DNA of 64,000 bases. It comes from Atopsyche davidsoni (taxonomy: Eukaryota > Arthropoda > Insecta > Trichoptera > Hydrobiosidae). Location: assembly GCA_022113835.1 (NCBI GenBank), contig JAILWY010000007.1, positions 4,283,001 to 4,347,000 of the forward strand, in the 5' to 3' direction. The notes under the pieces are model-generated. The model had not been told where the DNA came from and made no database searches. It saw nothing but the letters and a program-made list of their open reading frames with translations. Positions 14,440 to 28,300 of this stretch are shown in pieces (position 1 is the first letter of the stretch; each line of letters starts with the position of its first letter). Position numbers and translations under genes: made by a program.

Positions 14440-17400
14440 ACCACAATCATGTACTTACACTAAAAGCATCTTTATTTTTTCTATAATTATGACACGAAAA
14501 CATTTTTTTAGTTTTTGTATTGACTCTGCTATATGTTGAAGTTCTCGATTGAAAAATTTTATATGTTTTGAATATTCTAATGCGAAGTATATTATAACTG
14601 CGATATCTTCATAGATAATATGAATATTGTATATCTATACACAGAATGCATCAAACTCGTGAAACTATTCAAATAGTGAAGCACTCTATTCCGGGCGTGC
14701 TGGTAGCTGGAGTGGAGAGCAATATGTGTTTTGGTTAAACACTCCTCCCGGACGCCGGTAATTGCTCTCGGCCGGGTAAGAATGTGTCAGAAATGTGCAA
14801 AGCTCGCCTAAGTAGGGCAAAGTCTGCGCCAACTGACGTGTGCAGCCCCCCAGCTGCCGCATTACGAACATTACTGCACTTGGTTTATATTTAACGTATA
14901 TTTCGGTTAGTACAAGAATTTGTGAAGTAATATTTGCATCGTTTGGACCGGTTTAAAATGAGAATACACCACCATATACAATGATTAAAATAAGACTTGT
15001 CATTTAAAATCAAGGCCTATTATTGGCATTGTTAATGTAAAAAATAAAAGTTTTTAACACACGACTGTTGACATCTAATAAATTGTATAGGTGTTTATGT
15101 AATTAAATAATAATTAAATGTATTGCCAGACAACTTAAAACCAAAAAAATATATATCATAGCGTATTCCAATTACTTTCTAGTAAATTACAATTTTAGAT
15201 GATTTTAATTCAATTTCAAGTTTGACATGATTACCTTCAAGAATAATTTATGGAATTTTAATATATTTTTGTGTTTTCTATTTAGGTTCAAAACGAGGCG
15301 TTTTTTTAAGCAATGTGAATTTGCATTGCAGACTAATTTCAGCGTACGTCATGACTTAAGATTTCACAAAGGTTGTTAAAGGATTTTTTCAAAGCAGACA
15401 GGAGCAGCAGTAATCAATTCTTACATTTTCATTTTTGAGACGAAAATGAGTCACTGAGATGAGAGTTTAAAGTAAATAAGCAAAAAAATAAATCTATTTC
15501 AATCGGCAAATCTTAGATTTTGAAATACAATGTACATAAAATAACGCCAAAGTTTCAGCTGTTTTTTTTCTTCATGTAAGATGTCATTCAAGATTCAATT
15601 GATGACTCAATATGTATGCAACAAATAGAAAAAATAGTTTTTAACTTTAAGTACATAAAAAACTGAAAAATTATTGTAGTATTGCTATTATTTTTAAATA
15701 AATATACATCTCAAAAATTTGATGGAAAGTAATTTTTCGCCGGTCATTTGTTCATTGTAAATAGTTACTCATCTGCTTGTGGATGACATCCAAGCTTTTT
15801 ATTTTCCTACTAAAATATTATAAAAAATATATATAGTTATATTCCCAGAATTTTGAGACACCAGTAGAAAACTAAGCATTCGTTCATGTGAAAACCGTGA
15901 GGTGTCGACGCCGAAGGCATTGCGTAAGCCAGAAGGCAGTTTACGTATGTAAGTTGCGGGGTAGGTCGCGCGTGAGATTTAACGGTGTTCATTGAGAAGT
16001 GTGAAGGTTGTTATTCTACCCCTGCAGCCTCTGTCAGTTTTGGGTCGGGGCGGCGGAGGTGTGGAGCTTGATAGGCTGTGAATAAACTTGACTTTGGAGA
16101 AGGATGTATTGTAACATATTAATCATACAGTAGTAATTCCACTGTTTGCCTGAAATGTAAGGCTCTCCAAAATAATGTTAGGATAGACTATTTGTACAGA
16201 GTGCGAAGTGAATTGTAAAATATACATACTGTGCATAGATATTGTTGTTTAAACTGTGTATTTTATGCTTTGTGCTTAGGCGTTGAAAAATTGAACGTTG
16301 ACTAAAAATGTTTTAGTTAATCAGTCTTATATACTTTTCTATTATAAATATGCTCACGTATTTTTATAAACCAGACCGTTTTATTATTTATATGATACTC
16401 AATGCCTCCTGCGTCTTTACGAAATATTCACTTATATTCCCTATTATTATTCCCTTTTATTATTATTATGTATTATAAATGGGCACAATACACACCTTGT
16501 TATTCACGCCATTGTATAACGCAGTTTCTGTATAGTAGTTACACCTTTAGTGACAATCTAAAATCGAATTCATAAGCGAAGTGGGTGCAGTAATACAATG
16601 GACCGTCCGGCCAGGCCAGGAATCAAAATTGTTCCGAACCACGCTGTGACATAAATAAATATATTAATAATGAATTGACCAATCGTGTCACAGGAAAATC
16701 ATTAGATTTTCCAATGCCAGTGCCTAAAATAATAAGAATTATTTAAAATACATCGATGTATTGCAACATATAATTTTTTTTTAATAGATAATTCAATTTC
16801 ATATATTGGCGATAATATTTTTACTTTGTCAAAAACTCATCAATGTTATTTTTATTTTCATGCAAAATTTTGTTTTTGTATTTGATTATTCAACTAAGCA
16901 AATTGAAAAAAAAAATTGCGGCTATTATATATTCAGTATGTACAACGGGGAATATATTTTTTGTACTCACGGAGAGTATTTGATGTACTTATAATGTATT
17001 TAAAATTTAAATAAATCGATAAAAGATGTTTCTTGGGGACCGTGGCGTGACCTGCATAAAGTATTTTTAAATGAACCATTTTTTATTTTATGTACAATGT
17101 ACAAAAATATATTCGCAATAAGCCCTCTTGAAGAAGAAAAATGTTTTAAAATACAAAATTAAAGCATCTTTAAAACATTAAATCAATAATTTTGTGATAC
17201 TTAAAATTATTTGAATTCAATTTTAAATTGAATAAAAAAAATTAAGTAACGCTAAAAGTAGATCGTATTTATTTCCTAAAAGATCTCAAGAGGTGCTAGA
17301 TTTAAGACGATGTGCGATGTTTTAATTATTTATATTGTTTCATTTTTATGATTTATATGACATATGCATATAATAAATTATATTTAAAATGATGCTCATT

Positions 17401-18699
17401 ACATAAAAAAAAATATGAATAAATCGATCGAGATCCTTGCTTTTAAAGACTGGTTAATTTTGAGTTTATACTGTAGGACAATTGACATTTATTTAAAAGT
17501 TAAAATTTTATATAACGCTGAAAAAACATTGTAATTTTTTAAATGAAAGAAAAATTGAACTCAGACTTAACATAAGTTAAATTACTATTTAGTATGTAGT
17601 AGCTAGCTCATATTAAATGAGTGAAAAGAGACACTCAGCAGGGGTTCCTGTGAAATTAATATACTGCAGAACAAGTATTACTTAATAATTTTCTATAGAG
17701 AATGGGTATAAATAAATTTTGGTGGTCAGAAAAATATATATGTTCACATGGATAGCGTTACACGGAAAATTAATCATTAGCATAAGCATATTAAAAAAAG
17801 CTTCAATTACCTCGTGTCATTCAGTGGATTTTAACTTTTAACCACAATTCTACATAAAAAAATTGTTAGATGTTAGGTATTAAAGCTTTTATACGCTCGA
17901 TAAATTGAATATGTTGTATTAAGGGACAGCCGCATAAGTACCGGCCTACTTACGTATGCAATAGTGTAATATCCGAAAGGGATTCCACACCGAGCAGTCG
18001 CTGGAGATATGGTAGATATACGAGGAGCACGAATCACACGCATTATGTTAGAAATATCTTGGTTTTGCTCAAACGAGAACCCTGGCATGGAATAAGTAAT
18101 AGTCAGAAAATCATTGTTAATTCGTCGTTTAACGGCCTAACTAAAAAGTCTCAAAGAGATGCAGTTTTATTTATGTTTCATCTCATCTATCTAATTGTGT
18201 GATAAGTAGCTAAATGAGACATTTTTAATATTCTACACGTAGATTTAAAAAAAATGTTTACTTTACAAATTTGATTTATGCAACTCCAAAATATTTTATA
18301 TACATTACAAAAATAAGGTAAAGTTTTTTCTAAAACCTTACAATATAATCTGTTGTTTGCTTAAAAATTCCATTTCCTTAAAAAACTATACCCGTACCAA
18401 TTTTCAATTGATGTACATTATCAATAAAACATTTTCTGCTGAAATATATAGAATTATATTTACATTTCAAATAAAGTCACAAGTACCATACATTTAATGA
18501 GATTAAGTACTTATTCCTTCACACAAAATATTATATGTATCTAAGTGAGGCAATGAGAAATTAAGGGCTTTTATAAAGAGGTACCGTTGATGCCAAAAAC
18601 AAAGATTAAAACCACTCAAGTATTTTGGATTTTTAATGGAATATTCAATGTACTTAAAAGAATTCTACCTCTAAATTGATTTTGGATAGTTTCACGGTG
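14440..18699. other. AT-rich upstream flank with two islands
   Basis: No gene seen. GC-richer islands occur at 14690-14880 (with an E-box-type CAGCTG) and 15890-16085 (CpG-rich, with GGGTCGGGGCGGCGG); smaller patches lie at 16560-16640 and 17930-18090. The remainder is low-complexity A/T sequence. Confidence 0.55.
15890..16085. promoter_or_regulatory. GC-rich island, candidate regulatory element
   Basis: Strongly GC-rich compared with both sides and without a long open frame. It lies about 3.2 kb upstream of the connectin coding start and could be an enhancer or an upstream promoter/exon. No decisive motif was seen. Confidence 0.3.
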
Positions 18700-19159
18700 C
18701 CTGGTTCTGTTTTGGCACTAACAGCGAGTGTCCCCTCGAGTTACGTCTCTGCCGCGGAGCGTTATGCGGAAAAACGCTATTCAGGAAGCGCCGCTAAGTG
18801 AATCGACCGACCGGGCGGAAGAGCTGCATTCGCTGTAAGCGATCGCCAACGCGAAATTAATGCCAAATATGGACCATCCACGAGCAAACAACAAATTAGT
18901 ACAGATCCGCATAAAACAAGCTAACTTAGTGGTAAATATCAGCGTACGATCTTGATTAAGTAGGATTAAACTGAAAGCTGCTTAACTAGTCTCTTCTCTA
19001 AACACGTATTCCTTTGGGATTTTTGAAGATACGCACTGTGTATATTAAAGTACAAGTTTGTTAATACATCATTACATTGGGCAGCAGAGAAAATATAATG
19101 CACGATATTACTATGTTTTTTAGATAAACCATCGGAAAAATAATAAACGATTTGATTAT
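18700..19159 (+). promoter_or_regulatory. promoter-proximal GC-richer block upstream of connectin
   Basis: The core at about 18710-18860 is clearly richer in G+C than the surrounding AT-rich DNA and lies 360-500 bases before the coding exon. A TATAAA (18572-18577) sits just upstream, but no good initiator is seen at the expected distance. It could hold a 5' exon, a promoter or a conserved enhancer. The assignment is positional inference only. Confidence 0.3.
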
Positions 19160-19215
19160 AATTAACTTTTGTTTGTTTCAGATAAGAATTCCAGTCTGAA
19201 CACTCGACCGCTACG
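19160..19215 (+). other. Con: 5'UTR splice acceptor and leader of connectin
   Basis: A pyrimidine-rich tract (mainly T) ends in TTTCAG at 19176-19181, leaving a 34-base leader (19182-19215) before the ATG. This indicates an intron in the 5'UTR. A possible donor (GTAAGC at 18835) lies 346 bases upstream within the GC-rich block, but it is a weak match, and the real 5' exon may lie much further upstream or outside the window. Confidence 0.5.
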
Positions 19216-20281
19216 ATGCTACTTAGGATAACGAGAATACTGCTCTTTTCGTTATGCACTCTGCTGATTCTCCAGTCTTCAGATGCGAGAGCTACGGAGA
19301 GGCGGCGCAAAGAAAAGCCTCTGGGGAATAAAATGCGCTCTCACAGGCCAAATATATGCGTCGCCGAAACTGAAACCGACAGGAACTCCACAGTGCATTG
19401 CTACTGCGACCAATACCATGCCGTTCAGAATGCCACCAACGCACAGTGCTGGGTGTTCAATGGGGGCTTGGCTAGCGACGATCCGTTCTGGGGCAAGTTC
19501 TCCTCTCAATCTAACCTGAGAGACCTCAACTTCAACGTCAGAGCTGACGGCGGGCTGAAGTTTGTACCGACAAGAGCACTTGTCCCTCTGAGATATCTCA
19601 AACACTTAACGATAAAGTATGCCAACATCGATGATATCACTCCCTTTGCCTTCGCTAACCTGACCTCTTTGAGCGAAATCGTTATAAGCAGGAACAAGAT
19701 TGTCGACCTAAAAGAATACGCTTTCGCTAGCCTGCCCAATCTGACGACTCTAAATTTGGATGATAACAGAATCACTGAGATAAACGTCAACTCTTTCTAC
19801 GATCTTCCCAGCCTCCAGTCGCTATACCTGACAAGAAATAATATAACTCTGCTCCACGATAAAGCTTTCAAACATCTCGTTCAACTCTCAAAGTTGGACC
19901 TGGAGCAAAACTCGATCTCCGTTCTCACCAGAGAGACATTTGACGGCTTGGCCAACTTGCGGTATCTGAATTTGATGAACAACCGCCTGAACATGCTGGG
20001 GGACTTGACGTTCGCTGAGCTTTGGAACCTGCAGGAGCTGTGGCTGGACAAGAACGCCCTCGAGTTTATTTCCGAGAGGGCTTTCAATGGACTGGCGCAG
20101 TTGAAGAAGCTGTCTCTGAACGAGAATGAATTGACTACATTGACTGGAGGGGTGTTCGAGGCGGTGCGGGGCTTGACATTCCTCGATTTGCGCCACAACC
20201 ATTTGACCACCCTGACCTTCGATATCATCAGCCCGTTGATAGACAACTTGAAGAACACTACAAGCAACATGGTACTGGATG
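19216..20281 (+). CDS. Con: Connectin, exon 1 (signal peptide and leucine-rich repeats)
   Basis: Encodes residues 1-355 plus the first base of codon 356. In flies the family is an extracellular, GPI-anchored, homophilic adhesion protein on muscles and motor axons. Visible here: a hydrophobic signal peptide (about residues 1-25, ending in a DARA-like cleavage region); a basic stretch at 29-41; an N-terminal cysteine cluster (C48, C62, C64, C78); a first weak LRR at about 101; then nine LRRs whose first leucines fall at 128, 152, 176, 200, 224, 248, 272, 296 and 320, exactly 24 residues apart. N-glycosylation sequons occur at N57, N72, N148, N175, N209 and N347. Start choice: A at -3, signal peptide directly after the ATG, and an in-frame TAA at 19183-19185 with no ATG between. 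The connectin assignment rests on the N-cap motifs (YCYCD, DDPFW) and the repeat sequences as I remember insect connectins; another LRR family is less likely. Confidence 0.9.
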
Positions 20282-22219
20282 GTGAGTTACTTTTATCCAT
20301 ATTACTTTTTAAAATAACCATTTTCAGCAATACGTTCAAATTTCAAGACAATTTAATTTATTAAATTCTAATACAACTGTAGAATTTATTAAGTATATTA
20401 AAATAATAATTTATTAATGATTAAAAGAGTAAACACGGATTCCGTACGTTTTGTGTTTCAACGGGTTGGACGTTTGTTATCGTGCCTCACCTGTGAAATG
20501 TAAATACCTATTTCAGTTTAGTTAATAAGATTTATGTAGACCGTTAAATTATTTTTAAAATATCCAAATAGGTGCTTTAATCCCTTCCCGACCCCAGGGA
20601 TCAGGAGCTAACTGTTTTCTCACCATTGTGAAATACGATCCCCTTTGTGTAACTTACTAAAATAATATTTCTTATACAATAATCTTAAATACTCTGGGGA
20701 ACAAGCCTGCATTAGGGAACGTCGATATTTTTTGCCCGCTAAAGGTTATCGCTTGTTTCTTCACGGATGAATAAATAAATAGATTCGACCAGTTTCCATT
20801 GTGATCGGAACATAACTTAATTTCAATGCAGACCTCCCTAAATTTTGTCCCCTCGAGTTAAGAGAAAACACGTCAAATTGCTACCCCAAAGCTGCAGGGG
20901 TAGCTGACACTATTATATTCTCCCCTCGTGTGCCGGAGCAAACATCAATATGATGTGTATTTATTTGAAATTACTCGCACCAGTAGCGTATCAGGTTTCT
21001 TTGTACCCTTTCTTTTGCTTTGGCTCGATGTAAACAAACCCATGTAGCAAGTTTTGTTTACTTTCTACTTCCTTTACAGATTTAAACAAATACTTATAGG
21101 TGACTTTGTTCAATTGACCCTGTAATTTGAACGTGTGAGATTTTCATCTTTAAAAAGAATAAAAGATTATTTAACCATTGTAAAAATATTGTTTGTTTAC
21201 GTCTACAAGTTAACTGTATTTTTTTGATTTACCTTGAATGAATGAATTGATGTCGAGACGCAATTCGGCTCGGATCTTTAAATTTCACAGTTTACCTGAG
21301 CGAATCTGTATAATTAAAGATGCACAACAATTACCATTGTTCCGTTCAATGCATTGGCCTTCCATCACGGTCTAACCAGTGTGCGGAAGAATTTTTATTA
21401 TATTCAATAGAATTAAAACTTATCTCAAATAGTAATAAAAATATACTAAAATTCTCTTTTTTGCACGCTGACTCGCAGAAAAAGGTTATTAATCATGGCT
21501 GGCATAATTTTGTAGAAGTTAGGGAAAACTTTCATTTATAAAAACACTTTTATATAAAAGTACTATTATCAACGTACACACATATAATGGAACGTATTAA
21601 AAGTATATCCGATTGCTTAGACAAATAAATTATTTTTGTATAAACTGTGGCAATATTTATAAAAGTTTATTTGTTTGATACTATGAAATATACGGTTTAT
21701 TTTGTAGAGATCTCTCTTAAAATATTATGCAAAAAAATGAGCTGTAGAAAATAATGCTTTTTGTTTCAAAATACTTTTCATAGATTAATAGCTAAAAAAA
21801 CTTTAATGCTTTTATTTTAGACTTTGCTTAGATCTTATTACGAAAAAGCTTTCTGAAGTAATTTATTTATGGTATAAATATATTTTCTTAAAATCTGGCT
21901 GTATATATAATTGTTTGTTGTAACATTTTAACTAATAAAGCATCTGTTATGCAAAACGTAGAACTATTTAAAAGCTTCAGATAAAAACGAGCGAGTCTCT
22001 GTTTTAAAATATCAAAAATAACTAGATTTTCGCATCGCTGTTTGTGCTGAAAATGCTTCACTGCAATTCTTCTCTCTTTTTTCAACTCCGAAGAAATATT
22101 AATCAGGAGAGATTCAGATTCCCCCGCTGCTGGGCTCTTACGTAACTGAGTGTGTATGGAAACGAAAACACAGTCTAGTAATGGAATTTTATCTCGCTTT
22201 GCTTTGTTTTAAGGCATCA

Positions 22220-22350
22220 ATCAAATGCCCGGGGCATTCTGCCGGAAGAGTGCAGCGGCGCCTCGAGGCTTCGTCTTGTGACGTCATAATTGATTTCTCT
22301 GTAAGGCGGTTTAGCGACCGGCCGAGCTCGGATCCAAATTTAATACAGAT
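22220..22350. promoter_or_regulatory. intronic island with palindrome and CRE
   Basis: A GC-rich block with a perfect inverted repeat AATGCCC-G-GGGCATT (22224-22238), which also fits the AP-2-type pattern GCCNNNGGC, and a full CRE core TGACGTCA (22279-22286) about 40 bases later. Candidate enhancer by motif content only. Confidence 0.35.
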
Positions 22351-25300
22351 ATCTCTCCTCTTTGATTTAATAAACATAATTAAATAACGGCAGTTTTAAA
22401 CTGTTTGGCGAATTTCCGTGGAAGTGGGGATACTCTGAGAAAGTTTGCTTTCCGAGCGGTCGATTATTTAAAGGCGGGCGTTTATAATCAATTTATATCT
22501 TAAGCGCTAATTAAGACTTAGCGTTTTATTTATGACTGGGTTGGAGTGCATTGGCATGGTTTTAAAATATCATTTATTTTTAATACTCGACAGATTAGAT
22601 TAACCTCTTCGTAGTACAGTCTATATATCGTACTATGTTCAATTTAGGATTAATTGAATTATAGGTTTATTTTTATGAGTGCCTACAGGATTACAATGTA
22701 ATTTATTTCTTTCTTATAATTGTATTCAGTATATTCGTGGTTTCACGCTAACGGCTTATATGGTTATATAAATTGTTTTGCTACTTTTTGTATAACAAGA
22801 AAACGAGAATTTCAAAAAATCTTTTTTCCAAAATTTATCCGATCTTTCTTCCTGACTATTCCGTCAATCAATCTCGCTCTTTGAACAATTTTCTGGATAT
22901 TAACTGTTACCAAAGTGCCTTAGGATAAGAATTGATAATCTGTGAACAGTTCTTGCTCGCATCGTTGAGCTTTAAGAGAAAATATAACGAATTGATCCAA
23001 GCCCGCCTCGCACTGCTTCTCTTCATTATACTCTTCAATTTTACGCCATGATTTTGTAAGATATAAATATATATATATATATGATATTATTTAAAAAAAA
23101 ATTGAAATAATAAAAAAATATATATTATAAGATATTAAGAAAGGAAAGACGTATTATTGTAAGATATCAAAAAAAAATTGGTTTTAGTCGTGTAATATAT
23201 TTTAACACAAAATTCATTTAGATATTTTTTGGTACAAATTTTTGTGATGTTGTTTAATTTTGTAAGTAAATTTGTCGGTTAGTTAACAATTTTTTTAAAT
23301 AAACATACCAATTAATATTGAACTTAAAAAACGTAATATTACGCAATGTTACATGTTTCATATAAGATATATAAAAATTCAGTATTTCATTATTTAGTGC
23401 AAATATTAATTTAAAAGAGCTTTGTTTTGTTTTATGAAAATATTTCAAACTTTGTTGTATAAATCACATAAATTTATTTTTTCTCCATTTAGGCTAATTA
23501 ACATTACTCTTCGCAATCGCCTATTTATTCCAACAAATTCCAGACATTATTTTTGTTCGGTATTGATTGTTCTTCATTAATTACCCACTGGGGAGGTTCA
23601 GTCGAGGAGTGGCGGATTAATAAATTCAAAACCCTTTAACATAATTTCATCGAAAACCAAAAACCCAATGAGCTGGATAAATTTCGGTCAAACTCGATAA
23701 ATTATGATTCCGAAAGACAATCATCGTCAAGCAATTTTACCCTTTAATATACGCGTATTTAAGCCTTTTTCCGGGAATTATTTTATTATGTTTGCAGTTT
23801 TGTTTGTGTTTCTCGATTCAAGTGAATACTTCAATACACAAATTCAAGCCTTACATTGAGAAGATATCAAGTATGATATAAATAAACCTCTTCAAATTTA
23901 AGGAGAAGCTTATCTTATTATATATTTTATATAACCATAGAATCGAGGAAAGTAATATAATACTGATACTAAAAATAAATTCTGAAAATATGATCAGATG
24001 ACTTTAGATATTCAACGAGATACTCAGTCAATACATAATCAGTTAACTAATGATACCTATGAAAAAGCAACATTCCATGTAAGGTATTTGTTGCTTCAAA
24101 ATTAGCTATAATAAACAATAATATTGTTGTTTTATTTTTCATCGTGTCAGGATGGTTAAGAAAATTAATAACTCAAATAACGTATACGCGAATGTAAACA
24201 TAATGTTTTCCCATAAACCACAACGCATAATCTGAAGTGTAACGCAGGCTTCAGTTCGTTAAGCAGATGGTTTGCGTTTTGTTCATAAATTAAGCACCTC
24301 ATATTTTACAATACAAACCCGCTAATCCGCCTTCATTTATGGTTATTTCATACAACTACACAAACTTAGTTAATTAGTAGACATTATGCGGTAGTCTTTG
24401 ATCGTTTCTCATTAATTAAAGTTAATTCGGGATCATTCAGCAGAGTTATAACCTTTGGAGTGTATTTTAAATGCGAGTAATCTGAAATTCAGCAATCTGC
24501 AAATCTGATAATTATTCTGCGCTAGATATTTCATAATTGGGGTGTTTTTTTGCGTTCTGATTCCATAAAATTTATTTCAACTCTTAAAAAAGATACCTAT
24601 TACTACGCAAGCTAATTTACAAGAACTTGCTAACGAATAATGAAATAAACACAGACGAACACATATTTTTTTATATATATAAATATTTAAATAAATTGAT
24701 AAAATAAAAATAAATTGATAAGATGAAGTATTAGAAACAAATATAGTTCATTCTGTTTTATTTTTAAATTTCTAACATTTCACTTTTCATGTGAGCAGAG
24801 TATATTTATCTTAAATAATGAAGTGTAAACAGTACAATAATTGAGTCATTTTATTTAATAAAGTTATATTAAATTTGAAGAAGCAAAGAAACAGTCCATC
24901 CTTTCAACTGGCAGTTGAACTGTTAATATCAAATAGTTCGATTGCTTTATAAATAATAAAGCAGGCTTGCGAGTCTTTTATTTGTTAGCAAAACAACAAT
25001 CTAACAAACACAATTGAATGAAACGAGAAAACTTTAACTCAAAGTTGGTACGTATAAGACAGATGCTAAACCATCTAACTTGTTTAGATTTGTAAAATAC
25101 AAATTAAAGTTTCAATCGTATATAAGTTATACCACCATTTAAACTATAAAGAAAAGAATTCAATTAAACACTTATCCCGAGTTTAAAGCTTCAGTATTAA
25201 ATACGTGAGTAGTATGCCTTGACAATGGATTGAAAAAGAAAGGAATAGAAAATTAAAGCAATATGTTTTAGACTATTTGATCAATCGCTGATATATTTTA

Positions 25301-28300
25301 CAAAATTACTTGGAAAATACCAATTCAAATGTTTAAGTAAAAAATATTGGCTTTAATACTCGTAGATTCCTGACAGCACAAATCTATTTCAATTCGAATT
25401 TATAAATTTTATGTCTTTTACTAAAAAAAATTGTTTTAAAACTTTAATTTCTGACTGTATTGAATTATACCAATTAAATGTCGGTCGATGATAGTTCATC
25501 GTCTGTTACACCATATTTAATTATTCGAATCATTAGTACCAACGAATTTCCAAATATCATACAATCCACGCGAGCAGAAACACCAGAGGTACATCTGTAG
25601 GAAGACCAAGAATCCATAAAGTTAAGCCTAAAGGTTCCATCTCGCCCTGTATCCGCCTCCGGCTGCCCCCATGATCAGCTGCGACCAAAGCACACTTCCG
25701 GGTCCTCCCCCAGGACTTTGTGCACAGAGCCTTCTTACCAGCACGATACTTTTTCTTTTCGGTAGTTGCACTGCAGGGGAAGCTGATCCTTAGGGGTGAA
25801 TTTTGTATGTGCTATTCGGATTTTCGATACTATTGTGGTAAGCTGTGCATACTCTGTGTTTGATATCGTTATATTTATTTATTTAGATTTAATTTATGAC
25901 TTTAAAAAAATACACTTAATAATTTATTTGCTTTTAAAATGTTATTTCTAAATCCATTTCAAGTATGTCTTTATTTAAAAAAACTGACCATTTATCTAAA
26001 TAGTTATTTTTACGTGTTTTAATTTTTTTTTAAATATTTTCTATTAGGAGCTATGAAGATTTTTTACATACTGCGTATTACGACTAAAAACAGAAAACAT
26101 TTTATATTTAAAACAAGTTTCTGTTACATCTTACACTGAATAAAAGAGAATTTTTAATTAAACCGCCATGACCTATTTGAATAATAAACTATGAAAGGTT
26201 ACACGCCATGTTTTTGTGAGTTATTAGCTTGATTTATTGTATTTTAGAATTGATAACATATTATTAGATTCAGAGCTCATTATTTGGTACGCTTCAGAAT
26301 TATAATTAATACTTTAATCAATAACTTGCAATTGCGTGTGTCGATGCAATGACAGTACACATAATTATCAATCAAATTTTAATAAGGTCAGACGTAATTG
26401 GATTGATTTGCGGTTTTCCTGGTTCAATAAGGGCTTGGACTAGTTATTGAATTATCACCCATGAGTTTACAAACCCTCACTGTGTAGTCAACAAGTCAAA
26501 TAACGGATGAAGCTGGACCCAGCCACGAAAGGCGTGGAGAAGTTGGAGAAGTCCAGCTATTTTTGGTATTATATTTAATTCAGAATAAAATGCCTGAATT
26601 GATTAACAAACAAAACAATATTTTACACTTATTAACACTGAAAGACTGAAAAATGAGTTATATAATTGTAAATTTTGTAATTTAGAAAATACTTATGCTG
26701 GTAATATTAAAAGATCAAAATATTTTTTTTGTTATGATATTATATTTGACCGTTTGCAATGTTAAATGAATAACAAAAAACACAAAGCTCGTTATCAAAA
26801 ACCAGTACAATTGAGGGTATTCGTATAATTTAATTATATTTTATTAATAGTTGTTATTTTTTTGTGTTAGACATTAACACGTTTGGATGTGGGACTCATG
26901 TTATTACTTTTGTGATTTGAAGGCCTAGGACTGTAAGCTTTCATGTGAATACATTTATTTACTTGCCAGCCAGAAATTAATTAGATACACAACTAGGCCA
27001 GGTATTTGATACTGTACGCTTGTTTTCACTGTGTATTTTTTTTACACGTTATCTTACCAACATGACGTTTTCATGAATCATACCTGCAGTCATGTTAGGA
27101 ACCCATAATTTAATAACGAAACAAAAAAAAATCCAAATAAATGAAAGTGATTAATCATTCGTGACATGTCGTTTACTTGTTGATTAAATAATGCACACAA
27201 AAGCTTAATATGCCCGTCCCACATGCAACATAAATCTGATACTTGCATTGAATGGAATTTCGGGGGAAGATAAGGGAACAGCCGACAAATGCATTGTGCG
27301 CATGCTCGGTGCAATAAACAAAATGGCGGACTTCCTAGTCTTTGTATGGCGCATGCTGTCGCGGAAACGCAAGAACACACCAAGTACCCCTGCCAGGAGA
27401 CTTATCTGATGGTTTTTATTGGTGCCACGCGGTGTAAGCTTTTTACCCCATGGCTTCATTTTGGTAGCCCCCGTGGAAATTTAACTAATTGTAGATGGGC
27501 TTTAATGTTTACATCACACAATTAAACAATATAAAATAAAACTAGACCTCCGTTTAAAATAACACGCATTGCTAATTAAATAGAAGCAAAAAAAAGTATC
27601 GCTTAAAAAAAATATAAGTCAACCGATAAGTCTAAATTCTATTTTTATTTAATACGTTTTATGTGATAATATGAAGCATAATTTGTGGTGTAAATTTAAA
27701 CACGTATTAATTTTCATGATATATTATATATACGACTTAATATTTTGCGGTTTTATGTATTTTTGTTACTACTAAGAAAGCGTATAGTGGATTGTGAAAG
27801 ATGGTCGCAAAAAAACAATTTTCGGAAAGTTTTCACGCTAAATAGGTGGAGATAATTATCGTTCACGTATTCAAACGTCACATTGAATTATTTTTTATTA
27901 TTTTTATAATCATTAATTAAAAACGCACCTACGGTAGCGGAACACCTTTATAGCTGGGGATATGATCATGGTTGTTGACAGTTCTATAAATTCTGTCCGA
28001 TAACGACTTTAGAAGAATGCTCCCAACATATGCCATCCTGTGTAGACTCTGCTATTGGCTGGACAACCCTCGGGACCATCCCCTCGTGTTTTACAACCTA
28101 AGGGTCAAATACCAGGGGTAGACCTAGACATTCAAAATAAAAATATATTTAAATACAACCAACTTGAATATCTCAAAGATTTCTACAGACAAACATTAAT
28201 ATTTTAGTTTTTTTTCGTAATACTTATTATCATTTTGAATAGTTATTTTAATATTTAATTGGCAACTATAACGTTATGGATACTTAGATTCTTAATTGCC

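Noticed and set aside
19279..20339. Several minus-strand and alternate-frame open frames over connectin exon 1 (for example 19881-20339, 19888-20202, 19279-19605).
   Set aside because: They shadow the LRR-coding frame; periodic leucine codons leave the other frames open. No domains and no start context.
21546..21561. 16-base perfect palindrome ACTTTTATATAAAAGT.
   Set aside because: Low-complexity A/T sequence; expected by chance in such DNA.
25570..25800. GC-rich intronic block that might be a nested exon or transposon piece.
   Set aside because: No sustained frame, no recognisable protein and no element ends on either strand.
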